In this document: in pieces, positions 46,366 to 57,205 of the stretch | How positions within the stretch are numbered: position 1 is the stretch's first letter | Layout of the letters: each line of letters opens with the position of its first letter | Assembly: GCA_014529385.2 (NCBI GenBank) | Contig: CM043966.1 | Coordinates: 91,678,587 to 91,742,586 of the forward strand | Reading direction: 5' to 3' | DNA from: Adiantum capillus-veneris | Lineage: Eukaryota > Streptophyta > Polypodiopsida > Polypodiales > Pteridaceae | Length of the DNA stretch: 64,000 nucleotides | Notes under the pieces: generated by a model | Database searches by the model: none | What the model was told of the DNA's origin: nothing | The model's input: the letters and a program-made list of their open reading frames with translations, nothing else | Position numbers and translations under genes: made by a program

Positions 46366-46539
46366 GCTTACACTGTCTTTTTATCCGGATTGAACATTTT
46401 GTAAATTTCTATTGATTTTCCATCTAGGTATTTTATTTGAATTCAAAAAAGGATTTCATATTCATGTGATCGCGTGTTTTTTTTGTACTATTAATTAACA
46501 AAATTTTCAAGTCTTCACATTCACAGAAAATGGCATGGT

Positions 46540-46745
46540 GACTTGTAGGGGACCTAGAGGTCCGGTGAGATTTGCCCGCCAGTATAGGGCTCTAGCCCTC
46601 GGGCCTTGCCGGGCGACATAACCAGTCCGATGGGCTGCGTGCACTACGTGCCCGATGTGTAGCCCGACAGCCCCTGAGGTATCTATATATAGGGCCCCTA
46701 GGGGCCCCCATTTCCTTCACCATTTCCTTGCCCTCCACCTCTTAG
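46540..46745 (+). promoter_or_regulatory. GC-rich promoter-like block with TATA box and palindrome
   Basis: A CpG-rich stretch leads to TATATATA at 46,684-46,691. The perfect 16-bp palindrome 'gggcccctaggggccc' follows immediately (46,692-46,707), then a CT-rich leader. It looks like an LTR U3/R boundary or a gene promoter. No coding sequence of a known family follows. Confidence 0.5.
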
Positions 46746-46879
46746 CTTCCCAAATATCCTCACAAGCAAGACACAACTTTAAAAATCCCTCCAAAGCAAA
46801 GACAAAATTTTTGGTATAAATCCTAGCTTAATATCTTGTCTTTATTTTCTTTATATTGAAGTTGGTATACTATTTATTT

Positions 46880-47290
46880 TATAAATGTCTTTTGTAGATT
46901 TAATTAGTATGTTGGTCTTGCTTTTCACATCGGCATCCATCCTATTATTGGACCAAAAGTGTCATTTTGAAATGCTAGACCAGCAGGCACTGTTTTACAA
47001 CGTGCCGATCGTGTTCACTTTGGCATCGGTTCTGTTTCGACGAACTGAAAGTTTTGTTGTTGGACATGGTTGGTTACGTTTGATTTATAGGTAGCTCTAT
47101 TAATTTAATAGTATGTTGGTCTTGGTTTTCTCGTGCGCATCGGTCCTATTATTGGATCGAAAGTATTGTTGTGAAACGCTAGACCAACAGGCACTGTTGC
47201 AACATGCCAATCGTGTTCAATTTTGGCATCATTTATATTTTGTATTGGAAGTGTCGTTGTTGGACATGGTTGGTTATGTTCAATTTATAG
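46880..47290. repeat. Tandem duplication of about 212 bp
   Basis: 'agtatgttggtcttg', 'cctattattgga', 'gctagacca.caggcactgtt' and 'atcgtgttca' occur in the same order near 46,907-47,020 and 47,111-47,225. The short ORFs here mirror the repeat and are not taken as genes. Confidence 0.8.
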
Positions 47291-47394
47291 GTAGTCATAT
47301 TAGTCATATCATCAATATCATTTCTTTTATTGGACTGGGAGTGTCATTGTGCAATCTATTAGGCTGATTTCTATATTTTGTGTGTAATATACGT

Positions 47395-47625
47395 GCTTTA
47401 AGGCTAGTTTGGTGTTTCTTTTGACATCAAATCTACTATTGGGTTGGAGGGGTTGTTAGTTTCATTGAATGAGGCCCTAAATTTTAGGCTAGTTTGGTGT
47501 TGCTTTTGGCATCAACTCTACTACTGGGCTGGAGGTGTCGCTAGTTTCATTGAATGATGCCCTAACTTTTAGGCTAGTTCAATGTTGCTTTTGGCATCAA
47601 CTCTACTATTGGGTTGGGGTTGCTT
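47395..47625 (+). repeat. Tandem repeat of about 90 bp, three copies
   Basis: 'ggctagtttggtgttgcttt' and 'actattgggttggaggtgtc' with 'tttcattgaatgatgcccta' recur three times. The same family lies in reverse orientation at 50,567-50,800. Confidence 0.8.
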
Positions 47626-48049
47626 TTTAAAATTAGCTCTCAAGCACCCACACCCATGGTTTAAAGATTGTTGATTGCAAAGAGTAGTGGAGAGGGTCTA
47701 ACGGTGATCGATTGATTATGGTTTCTATTGAGATTGCTAGTAGCTCAATAATGGTTAAGCTAAAGGCAAGTCCCAAAAGACTCCATTATTAAGTCTCCCA
47801 ATGGTGTACCTTGAACTTAGTTCATTCCAACCGGGATAATAAATCCCTATCCCACTTACCCTCTTGCAATGAGCAGCTCCAACCTTTCATGGACAACTTA
47901 AGGACCTCTCTTCTTAAGCAAGGAAAGAGAAAACAATAGCAATGATACCAATGTAACGGAATATGGCTAATAACATTGATTGTAGCGGAACTAAAGTAAC
48001 AATAGTGAGCATTTCCTTGAGGATTCTTAATGGACATAAGGAGAGTACT

Positions 48050-48105
48050 TGATTGAAGATAGCAAAATAAACGTTATAACTAGTTAGCTTAGCATGAGCA
48101 ATACT

Positions 48106-48153
<48 letters not shown>

Positions 48154-49350
48154 AGAGAAATTGATAACATTTGAGGACTGGATTTACTTGGAGCATGTCC
48201 CCCCTCCAAAAGGCTTTTGTATTATAGATTCTCCCTTGAAGAGAGATTTAGTACAATATGTGCTTTGTGTTGCTTAAGAACTTGTTGATGCCATAAAGAT
48301 GGTAAGCTTCATGCACCAATTTTATGCATGTAACTAGCTTGCAAAAACATTAACTTGTCCTCGACCTCAATCCCAAGAACTAAAACACCTTCAAATGTGG
48401 AGAGAGCTAGCAGGGAGCGAGGGAAGGGAAGAAGAAGAAGAAGATGTATCTTATGAGAAAGAAATAGTCTCCTCACATATCATTACTCTTAGAGCATAGC
48501 ATATCAAAGTAATGGAGATGAAGAAGATGGTAAGCATTGCTTTGAAGCATGGCTCTTGGCTAGATTTTCATTTCATAGCCAAGAGGAGTTGGTGTAGGCT
48601 CTCTACTTCTCAAGCTTGGAAAAGGAGATGAAGTTCTTGCTCAACACTTGAGAGAATGTGTGAGTGTGTGTGTGTGTGAGAGAGAGAATGCCAAAAATGA
48701 GAGCCCTTGCTTGCCTTGATCGATCAACCCCTCTCTCTCCTAGCACTAGCTTGCACCCCATTGGTCCATGCCAAGCCTGGCCAATCACAAGCTATGGTCC
48801 TATTAAGCAATAGAAGTAGCATTTGGACAAGTATCCTTCTTTCCCCCTTTGAGAGAGAGAGCTTACTTAATGAATAATTCGAAAGAAATAAATTCACTAC
48901 CTACATAGTGAATAGTGCAAAGAAGCTCTAAAGGAAAGAAAACGCTAGAGGCAAGGCAAAGAAGAAAAAAATAAATGAATCAATTCACGCTTTAAGTTTA
49001 ACACTTCTTTATATAGAGATGAAAAGTCCTTTGACTTTCCAATTCCATGAGGCATTTCTTTCGCTAGACTCACCTTTCACTTATGCATTTGAGATGTTTT
49101 TTACTTCAAAAGAAATAAATTCACTACCTACATAGTGAATAGAGATGAAAAGTCCTTTGACTTTCCAATTCCATGAGGCTTTTTATTTCCTACACTCACC
49201 TTTCACTTGCATTTGAGATGTTTTGAAATAAATTTTTTTTTTTTGAGATTGGGGAGCCCTACTAAATTAAATGCATCTAAAGTTTCATTAGACCTCCCTA
49301 AAGGACATCCAATAGGATTCAGGCACACGATGAGGGCAACAAGGATAGAG
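48050..49350 (-). mobile_element. Minus-strand LTR-like block related to 12.3-13.8 kb
   Basis: Reverse complement shares with 13,080-13,760 the phrases 'ttttggaggggggac', 'tattg.tcatgcta' and 'aatct.gccaagagcc.tgc' in the same order. Near 49,270-49,350 it shares 'aatcctattggatg' with 12,742. A (GA)n run of about 44 bp (48,107-48,150) sits inside. It is probably an LTR of the chromovirus 2 family, incomplete on both sides. ORFs here are not supported. Confidence 0.6.
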
Positions 49351-49502
49351 GCAAGATATAGCTAAGGGCTTCAAAAGAAATAAATTCACTACCTACATAG
49401 TGAATAGTGCAAAGAAGCTCTAAAGGAAAGAAAACACTAGAGGCAAAGCAAAGAAGAGAAAAATAAATGAATCAATTAACACTTTAAGTCCAACACTTCT
49501 CT
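48877..49502. repeat. Complex local duplications with a small palindrome
   Basis: 'gaaataaattcactacctac' followed by 'atagtgaatag' occurs three times (about 48,887, 49,110, 49,375). 'ttcactacctacatagtgaa' is itself a 7-bp-arm hairpin. 'gagatgaaaagtcctttgac' occurs twice (49,018 and 49,142), and 'gcaaagaagctctaaaggaa' twice (48,918 and 49,409). Confidence 0.85.
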
Positions 49503-49559
49503 CTCATCCCCTAGTCTCAGGGCTCGCCCCCATCTATGTAGGAGTCATGTTTGACTTGA

Positions 49560-49735
49560 ACACCACAAGCACCTTTGTCATCAAGCACCTCAATCACCTT
49601 AGTCATGAAGAACCTCAAGCATCTTAGTCATTAAGCACAACAAGCACCTTCGTCAACTTAAGCACTACAAGCACCTCAAGCACCTTAGTCAACTCAAGCA
49701 CGACAAGCACCTTAGGCACATGCCTAGCTTGCCTA
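49560..49735. repeat. Short-period repeat 'aagcacctcaagcacctta'
   Basis: Degenerate runs of 'caagcacctt', 'agtcat' and 'caccacaag' of about 9-27 bp period. No ORF. 49,736-50,130 holds nothing recognisable. Confidence 0.7.
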
Positions 49736-50138
49736 AGGTTTAAAGTACCTAAAGGTCTTAGGTCTAAGGACTTTTAACACTAACCTTTGGAGGTCTTTAA
49801 TGAAGCTAACCCTAAATTCTTTTAAGCTCCATTATTTGCTCATTGTTCTTTGGTAGACCATCTCCTTTTTGGACCCTCAATGAGATGTAGCCTTCTCTCC
49901 CTTTGATCCCGTGTTGAGATAGATCTAAAAGCACATATCTATATTCTAACTCTTGTTTCCATTTATTTCCTACATTAAATGATCAGTTCAATATGAGAAA
50001 ATCATTTGGGATAGGTAGATATTAGATTTTATGACAATAGTATTCATTAGCCTACGGATAGCCTTTGCATCATAAGCTGAGAAGTGTATCCAAACTGCTT
50101 CAATTATGACATCAAAGAAGCGCTTTCTGTGTGTCTCA

Positions 50139-50385
50139 GTCGGGGAGGTCACCTAGAAAAAATGTAACCTATCACTTGAGTTCAGCAAAAGGGTATTTAA
50201 AGTTCTTGAAACTGATAGATATATCTATACAAAAGGATACTTTCTTTTCAAACTTGCAAAAAAAATAAAGATTTTTTTAAAAAAGGGTACATCATAATCC
50301 TAAAAGAATTCACAGATAAGTGGTTTTACAAACACATCTTGAACGCACGTGATATGGTAGTTTTACTTATAGTGAACCCCTCGAG
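50139..50385 (-). mobile_element. MITE family A, copy 2
   Basis: Reverse complement of this stretch matches 14,515-14,758 over its length ('aactaccatatcacgtg', 'aagaactttaaataccctt'). The ends read 'cggggaggtcac' and 'gtgaacccctcg'. The 8-bp direct repeat 'gtgtctca' flanks it (50,131-50,138 and 50,386-50,393), confirming transposition independent of copy 1. Confidence 0.88.
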
Positions 50386-50566
50386 GTGTCTCACTCTCCA
50401 ACATAGAGGTGATCTCCTCCGTGGCTAGGGCACATATATACATGACCACGAGAGTTCTAATCTTTGTTTTTAATTCCTTCATTTCCACATGATCCATCTA
50501 TGCTATAATGATAACATATTTTGTGATTTTTAAAGACTACATAACTTGCAATTTTAAAGCAAATAT

Positions 50567-50800
50567 AAACTTCATTCTTTGAACCTAACAACAACACTAG
50601 CTTAAAGAGTAGAGCATCATTTGATGCGAGTAGCAACACCTCTAGCCCAGTAGTAGAGTTGGTACCGAGACCACCACTGAACTAGCCTAAAAAAGCAGGG
50701 CATCATTCAATGCAATTAACGACACCTCCAACCCAATGGTATAGCTGATGCTGAAAGAAACACCAAACTAGCCTAACAAGCAGGGCATCATTCAATGAGA
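50567..50800 (-). repeat. Inverted relatives of the 90-bp tandem repeat
   Basis: About two and a half units of the family at 47,395-47,625, in reverse orientation ('gcagggcatcattcaatg', 'aaactagcctaa'). Confidence 0.8.
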
Positions 50801-50808
50801 CTAGGTAC

Positions 50809-50965
50809 ATGGAAAGATCTTCGTTGCTGATGAGTATAACTGAGACCTACAAGAATATCTTCAAAAGATTAAGGAGGCTATATCCACCTCACAACAAAGG
50901 CAAAAAGCTGATGCTAACAAGCACAGAAGGGCCTTAACTTTCAAAGAAAATGATTGGGTCCAACT
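50809..50965 (+). pseudogene. Chromovirus pol scrap, integrase C-terminal side
   Basis: Base-level match to 11,311-11,465 of chromovirus 2 ('gaagatcttcg', 'gagacctacaagaat', 'cacaacaaaggcaaaa', 'aaagaaaatgattgggtc'). It is about 155 bp long and no other pol sequence adjoins it. Confidence 0.85.
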
Positions 50966-51119
50966 CAAGTCCACATAGATGAAAGGGGGCGTTGAAGCAC
51001 CACTCATGAGCCACCATCTCCATGGCGGCCGTTCCAATGGAGTTAGGTCTTTGAGCAAGCTCAACAGAGTTAGGTCTTCGAGCGAGCTTTGCCGGAGTGA
51101 GTTTTGTTTTATTTTTAGG

Positions 51120-51405
51120 ACCGTCGTTCCTACCTCCCCTTCCTCCTCTCACAGTCCATGTGCTTCCTCCTCCTCCTCAGCCTCCTCCTCCAACATCCTC
51201 CCTTTCCTCCACCTTCTCTCTCCATCTACTCCTATAACAACCTTCCCTTCCTCCATCTTGTCCTCCAGCAACCCCCTCCTTTCCTCAAGGTCCTCCACTC
51301 CCTTATTCCACTCTCTTTTCCTATCACTCTATACCCCTGTCTCCCCCCCCCGCCCCGCCCCGCCCTCTCTCTCCTCTCTCTTTTCCTATCACTCTATACC
51401 CTTGT

Positions 51406-51457
<52 letters not shown>

Positions 51458-51532
51458 CCCACCTCCCCTCACCCTATGTGTGTGTGTGTGTGTGTCCACC
51501 CCATGTCACCCCTCTCTCCTCTTGTCTTCCCT

Positions 51533-51605
<73 letters not shown>
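51120..51605. repeat. Polypyrimidine tract with (CT)n runs
   Basis: C/T-rich sequence including CT runs at about 51,413-51,454 and 51,534-51,600, and a GT run at 51,476-51,495. The ORFs of 209 and 165 codons over it are low-complexity artefacts. Confidence 0.93.
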
Positions 51606-51606
<1 letters not shown>

Positions 51607-51654
51607 AGCCTCTGTTGGTACTCTTCTAAACCTGCTAGCCTCAATCTCTAACTG

Positions 51655-51750
51655 ATGTGATGATGTGTACATCTGTCCAATAACACATCGTAATCCATAC
51701 TGATGTGATGATGTGTACATCTGTCCAATAACACATCATAATCCATGGGA
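51655..51750. repeat. Tandem duplication of about 43 bp
   Basis: 'tgatgtgatgatgtgtacat' plus 'ctgtccaataacacatc' occurs twice in a row. Confidence 0.85.
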
Positions 51751-51937
51751 TAGATGAGTGTTCATTTAGGAGGATCTGGTCACAAAACCATCCTCTGTAA
51801 GCTCAAGGAGATGCTCCATGTCCTCCTAGTGTCTAATTGAATCAAGTCCTCTCTGATGAGCTAAGTGATCTCGGTCCATCTGAGAGACAAGGAGGGTGTG
51901 TCTAGTGAACACATGGAAAGGGGGTAATCTATCCATG

Positions 51938-52032
<95 letters not shown>
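51938..52032. repeat. (CA)n microsatellite of about 95 bp
   Basis: Uninterrupted CA repeat, the longest pure dinucleotide run in the window. Confidence 0.97.
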
Positions 52033-52035
<3 letters not shown>

Positions 52036-52084
52036 GGAAGATATGGAGGAGGGAAAGAAGAAGATGAAGAAGAAAAGGATTTTA

Positions 52085-52192
52085 ACGTCGTAGGAAACTA
52101 TCCCAAGAGACCTCGACGACGGGAGTTGAACTCAAGACTTGTTATTCAAGAGGGAAATGGCATAACCAATCTACCACACTTGGGTGATAGAA
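52085..52192 (-). mobile_element. tRNA-derived SINE head
   Basis: On the minus strand an A-box-like 'tggtagattggttatgcca' and a B-box 'gagttcaactccc' are spaced as in a tRNA gene (about 33 bases between them). The tRNA part is followed by 'ggtctcttgggatagtttcc'. That last phrase, without the tRNA part, also occurs at about 27,737-27,763, which suggests a dispersed family body. No intact tRNA cloverleaf is expected. The following 52,200-53,100 shows nothing recognisable apart from a GC-poor stretch. Confidence 0.55.
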
Positions 52193-53125
52193 AGGTTATA
52201 ACACAATTGCTTGAAGTAAACCAAACATCTCAAGCGTCCCAGGCCAAAATGAAAAAAGTATTCATCGCATAAGCTAAGATGTTCAAAATTTGACACAACA
52301 AGTGAATCCCCCACCTGTACAAGGGACACACATCAGTCACCTTGTTTTGCATCCAGAACTTTGACGGATAGAGTGGATACTACACATCAGCATGTATTAT
52401 CACCTGGTGTGCTTGATTCGATCAATGCAAAAAAAATAGCTGATGTGGGATCTTTTTTTAAGAGATTTCACCAAGGGATATATTATATGTTATTAATGGA
52501 AAATGAGTATAAATTCAAGTAAGCTCGGCAAGATACCCCTAGAGCTATTAGAAATCTATATAGTAACGAAGAAGCACAGTCAGAACACAACAGTTGATAA
52601 CAACAGACATTGTTGCTAAGAGACATTGTATACAATCAAAACACATTGAATATAATCTCTTGAATTTCCTAATTGTAATCTTGATTCCTCACTCAATCTG
52701 TGTAGTCATTGTTTTGTTCTGAGTTTGAGTATTGTTGGTTTTCCTCTATCTGATCTTACAAATCTATTGTAAGGTTCTCTTCGATTTCATCTATAGTATA
52801 TTGAGATACACCAACATTGAACTCACCTTCTTCTTCATTTTGACAATCATACACCCAGCTAGGCATTTCTTCCTTGTAACCATCACTTTCAATGTGATGC
52901 AATATCTTTTCATTACAAAACATATCTTTTTATTATCACCTCTATATTTGACATCAGGTCTAAATTCCAAAACTGTGGATTGAGCATGTAAGCCACACTA
53001 AGTAGTGCACTATGAGCGCTCTTCCACCTTGCATGAAAGTACTTAGACAAGACTCTTTGTTGTTTTGTAGAGAATGGCATTCGCCACTCCTTCTCTACTA
53101 CAGACTCTTTTAACTCCTCAAGATT

Positions 53126-53906
53126 TTATGTACTTTGTTGGAATGACCACCAATTCATCCACACTTTGTCCATATTTGATGCCTTCTGATCAAGGTTGCA
53201 AATCGCAAACATAACGAGCATCAGTATGTGGTTTGCATCCATCACAATCTTCCACCAAGCAGCCTTGTTTATGGATCCACATAGACAAGTAATTTTATCT
53301 TTCACTTTTTCAGATTGGTCAATGCTACCATTCGTCAAAAGCCGTGCAGTTCAAAATGTCAATCACAGTACATTGATTATGTAGGAGTGATTCCAATGTA
53401 TAAAAGTGCGTACAAAACCAAGTATCAGCATGCAATTTCAACATAATTGACATGCGCGTCATGTACAAATCGAGCACTTTGTCGTTTCAAGATGAACTTC
53501 ACAACTTGTCATGCGCTATGCCAATTATTTTGACAAACCATGTAGTCTCTTCACTAGTATACCAATCTTTTAGCACCAAGTTTACATTGTGCATATTGCA
53601 ACCATTGGCGTAAATGTGTGGAAAGAACTTTTTTATTATCGTGCTAGCATTTTTACAATTCTTTGCATTGTCCATGACTACTTGAACAACACTTTCAACA
53701 CCGATCTTTTTAAATACATTAATCAGGACCTCAGCAATGTATTTGCCACTTTTGATAGCACCGAAACTATCAACAACTTTTATGAACGTCTCACCTCTAT
53801 ACATTTTGAGAGCAGATTTGGTTATGTCACGGGCATTATGTATACACTTGTGGCTTACTTTTGAGATTTCAATCTCTACATCTCCAAATCTAAAGTTTTC
53901 ATACAT
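53126..53906 (-). pseudogene. hAT-family transposase fragment (DUF659-type)
   Basis: Minus-strand frame of 135 codons (53,499-53,906): FIKVVDSFGAIKSGKYIAEV, then GVESVVQVVMDNAKNCKNAS and YANGCNMHNVNLVLKDW. This follows the pattern of plant hAT transposases, where 'VQVVTDNA.N' holds a catalytic Asp and 'C.AH..NL' marks the zinc-like block. A second frame (53,126-53,338) has KAAWWKIVMDANHILMLVMF, the segment after the insertion domain. Stops lie between the two frames. The N-terminal BED finger and the dimerisation tail are missing. Confidence 0.8.
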
Positions 53907-53930
53907 TCATAGAGTCTATAGTAGATTGAC

Positions 53931-54555
53931 ATAGGTTTTGCATCATTTTGGTTCCTGTGGGAGCTCTATGCATATGGATTATGCATTTATTGGCATGGAT
54001 TTTGTGTGTGAGCTCTTTTGAAAGTGTTATCTCTGCAGGGATCTATTTTGCTTGCATACATGTTGGTGCTTGTTCATGTGTGTATCCTCCATCTTGCAAT
54101 GTTTTATACAAACCATGTATGTTGTGTTCCAGATACTACCTCTGCACACCGTCGTGGAGCCTATTTTGGCTTGATTTGGCAATCGCGTCCGTTTTTAAGA
54201 CTCTACTAGTCATGTTTGCATAACGTTTTGTGAGGGTCATTGTGTAAGGAATTTTTGAAGCCGAGCACTGGAAGTTGCGTTACCTAGTGTGAGATAGATT
54301 AGGTTGTTGGATATCCCTACTTGTGGCCTTGCCATAGAATATGTATAGAAAAGGTATAGGTGTTGTGATGCCAAGTTGGTTCTTTTGAGCACTATATGAT
54401 AGTTGTTGTCCTATCAGCACTCTTTTATAGTTTATACATTGTTTTTTTTTAGTTTTGCTAGAGATTTTGATCTCTGTATTGAGGACACTTTGCCAAAATT
54501 TTGACAAAAATTTCAACATAAATTCTTAGTCTCACTCTCTTGCTTTTCGCTCTTG
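53931..54555 (+). other. Leader region before the outer copia gag
   Basis: No supported ORF. It may be the untranslated leader of the outer copia element; no LTR or primer site was found. Confidence 0.3.
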
Positions 54556-54559
54556 TCAT

Positions 54560-56530
54560 TTATGGTTGGACCTTCTAAGAAAGAAGAATAATATGTTAAG
54601 AAGTTTGATGGCACAACATTAACAATATGGAATCAGCGTATGCTTGATGTATTTGTCAATAAAAGCCTTGTAGTGCCATTGTAAGAGCGTACAAAGGGTG
54701 TTTACATTGATGATCAATGTGAAGAGCTTGATGCTTGTGCTCGACCATTCGCCTACACCTTGGTGAGTCTATTTTCTTCACGATTATGAACAAGACCATT
54801 GCAAAGGGATTATGAGACTCCTTATGCTTAGCTTGGGATGGTAAGGGTGCACTAAATAAAGTTTTTCTAATAAAAAAGCTCATGCGTTTGAACATGAAAG
54901 GGGGCAGTACTGTCAAATTCACACTTGAATGAGTTCAGTTGCTTGTTTTCATAGCTTACATCTAATGGACTCAATTTTGGTGATGAAATGAAAGCCATTT
55001 TCTTGCTATGTTCTTTGCCTTCATCGTGGGACACATTTAACACGGCCATTAGTGACTCTATCCCTAAGGACAAGCTTGTTTTCAGTAATGTTACTAGTGC
55101 TTTGCTCATAGAAGAGATTAGAAGTCAGTCTCTTGACACTAGTGGACATGGTAATGCATATATGGTTGGTGATGATCGTCAAAGGTAGAGAGGTCACAAT
55201 TGTAGTGGTGGTTGGTCACGTGATCACAAGATTGCTCATAGAAAGAGTCATGGACGTTGCGCAATGTGGAATGCTATCATTGCCATAAGAAAGGCCATTT
55301 GAAGAAAGATTGTCACATTTTGCAACTTGAAAAGGGTAAATTCATTGTCAAGTCTGACCCTCCTAAGAGCAATGTGAAGATCAAGGAGCCCGGTGTAGTT
55401 GAGTCTCCATCACCTGAGGTTATTCTTGACATGCCACATCCATCAGATGTCTTGATATTCATTGCTGATTTGAGTCCAAATTCCTTATTGGCTCTTGATA
55501 AATTTTATGCGCAAAACTAGATCATTGACTCAAGTGCCAATTTCCACATTACTCTTTATAGATCATTGACTCGTATCAGCTTCACATTTGTGGCATTAGA
55601 GATGTAAAGTTATGCATGCATAACGACACTAAATTTATGCTTCGAGGTGTAAAACATGTGCTATAGTTGACTAAGAGCTTAATTTTAATCGGTCAACTTG
55701 ATGATTTGGGATATACTATAGTTTTTGGCAATGGTTCTTGAATGATTTTCAAGGGAAATTTGGTCATCCTGAAAGGCCAAAAGTCTGGTTCATTAACTTT
55801 GTATGTCTCTAGTGTGAAAGAGAATTCCAGTTAGGTTGCCAAAAGCTGTCTTCTACCAAGTCATTGACATAGCTAGCTAGTCGTATGAGTGAAAAAGGAA
55901 TGAAACAACTTCAGCATTTGGGCTACTTATATGTCTTAAAACTATTCATTATAATATTTGTATGCCTCTAATGTGAAAGAGAAATTTGGTCATCTTGAAA
56001 GGCCAAAAGTCTGGTTCATTATACGATTTTTATGTCTCTAGTGTGAAAGAGAATTCCATTTAGGTTGCCAAACTGTCTTCTACTAAGTCATGGCATAGCT
56101 GGCTTAGTCGTATGAGTGAGAAAGGAATTAAACAACTTCAGCATTTGGGCTACTTACCTCTCTTAAACTATTCTAATTTTAGTTTGTGTGAGCATTGCAT
56201 TAATGGAAAATAGGCTAGGGTTGAGTTAGGGAATCCTCTAGACTTGGTACATAGTGTTCTATGTGAGCCTATGCCACATATATCTCTAGGGGGTCCTAAC
56301 GTTCATAGATGACTCTAGTCGAATGTTGTTGGTCTACCTCTTGAAGAGGAAAGACAAATTTTTTGCTACGTTTCAAAAATTCCTTACAATGGTAGAGATC
56401 CAGCCATGCAAGAAGCTGAAGGCTTTGCACACTAACAATGGGGAAGAGTACGTCTCCAGCGAATTCAAGAATTTCTTAGCAAAAGAGGCATTCGATGATA
56501 ATTTACTTAGTCTTACACACTTGCTCAGAA
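54560..56530 (+). pseudogene. Outer copia element, left part (gag, protease, start of integrase)
   Basis: Gag opens MVGPSKKEE near 54,560 and includes KKFDGTTLTIWNQRMLDVF and LPSSWDTFNTAISDSIPKDK. The knuckle CYHCHKKGHLKKDC lies at 55,272-55,313. The protease box reads IIDSSANFHIT near 55,520, with Ser in place of the Gly of DSGA. An integrase segment (KALHTNNGEEYVSSEFKNF) lies near 56,418-56,475. Many stops are present. The frame is cut at 56,530 by the inner copia element and resumes at 61,755. Confidence 0.85.
55752..56173. repeat. Tandem duplication of about 190 bp in the outer copia element
   Basis: 'aaatttggtcatc.tgaaag', 'ccaaaagtctggttcatta' and 'caacttcagcatttgggcta' occur in the same order at about 55,756-55,950 and 55,981-56,173. 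The duplication lies in the pre-integrase region. Confidence 0.88.
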
Positions 56531-56660
56531 TGTATACGCCCATCATTCTAGGGCTATCTATCTTTCCATTGCACACTAAGTAATACACTCTCTATTGTGT
56601 GCCTTGAGCTTCCTTCATCTTCTCCAAGCTGTGTGTGTTTCCCTGCAACCCTAATTCCAA
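56531..56660 (+). repeat. 5' LTR of the inner copia element
   Basis: Matches 61,623-61,754. Its 3' part (from 56,579) is repeated again after 251 bp together with the primer site. Confidence 0.88.
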
Positions 56661-57080
56661 TAATTGGTATCAGAGCAGGTTACATCCTCACGAGCTACCA
56701 GCTCCAGCACACGCCTGCTCACTTTCTTCAATTTATGTGAGCTTTGGTGAGTGTTCGCAGGTCGACGTCCGTTTCCACTACAAGCAGTACTGCATAAGCT
56801 ATTTCGTCATTTTGTGCATAAATTCTGTCAGTAATACACTCTCTATTGTGTGCCTTGAGCTTCCTTCATCTTCTCCAAGCTGTGTGTGTTTCCCTGCAAC
56901 CCTAATTCCAATAATTGGTATCAGAGCAGGTTACATCCTCACGAGCTACCAGCTCCAGCACATGCCTGCTCACTTTCTTCAATTTATGTGAGCTTTGGTG
57001 AGTGTTCGCAGGTCGACCTCCGTTTCCACCACAAGCAGTACTGCATAAGCTATTTCGTCATTTTGTGCATAAATTCTGTC
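56579..57080 (+). repeat. 251-bp tandem duplication of LTR end, primer site and leader
   Basis: Unit 1 (about 56,579-56,829) and unit 2 (about 56,830-57,080) differ at only about three positions. Each contains the LTR end, TGGTATCAGAGC (56,665-56,676 and 56,916-56,927) and the same leader. The element thus has two primer-binding sites. Confidence 0.93.
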
Positions 57081-57205
57081 AGTGCCATTTTTTGCATAAC
57101 AAGTCCCTTTACATTATTCTATGGTTTGTGCTATATAGCACTTGTTGTTCCCACTTTGTTTCTCCTCTTTTAGGGCAATTTTCACATCAAGTGCAGGCAT
57201 TCATC

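Noticed and set aside
50979-51655. ORFs of 209 and 165 codons on the plus strand
   Set aside because: They follow a polypyrimidine tract with CT runs; the protein text is poly-Leu/Ser/Pro in every frame.
52115-52192. A functional tRNA gene
   Set aside because: A and B boxes are present but the acceptor and anticodon stems do not pair convincingly; a SINE head fits better.
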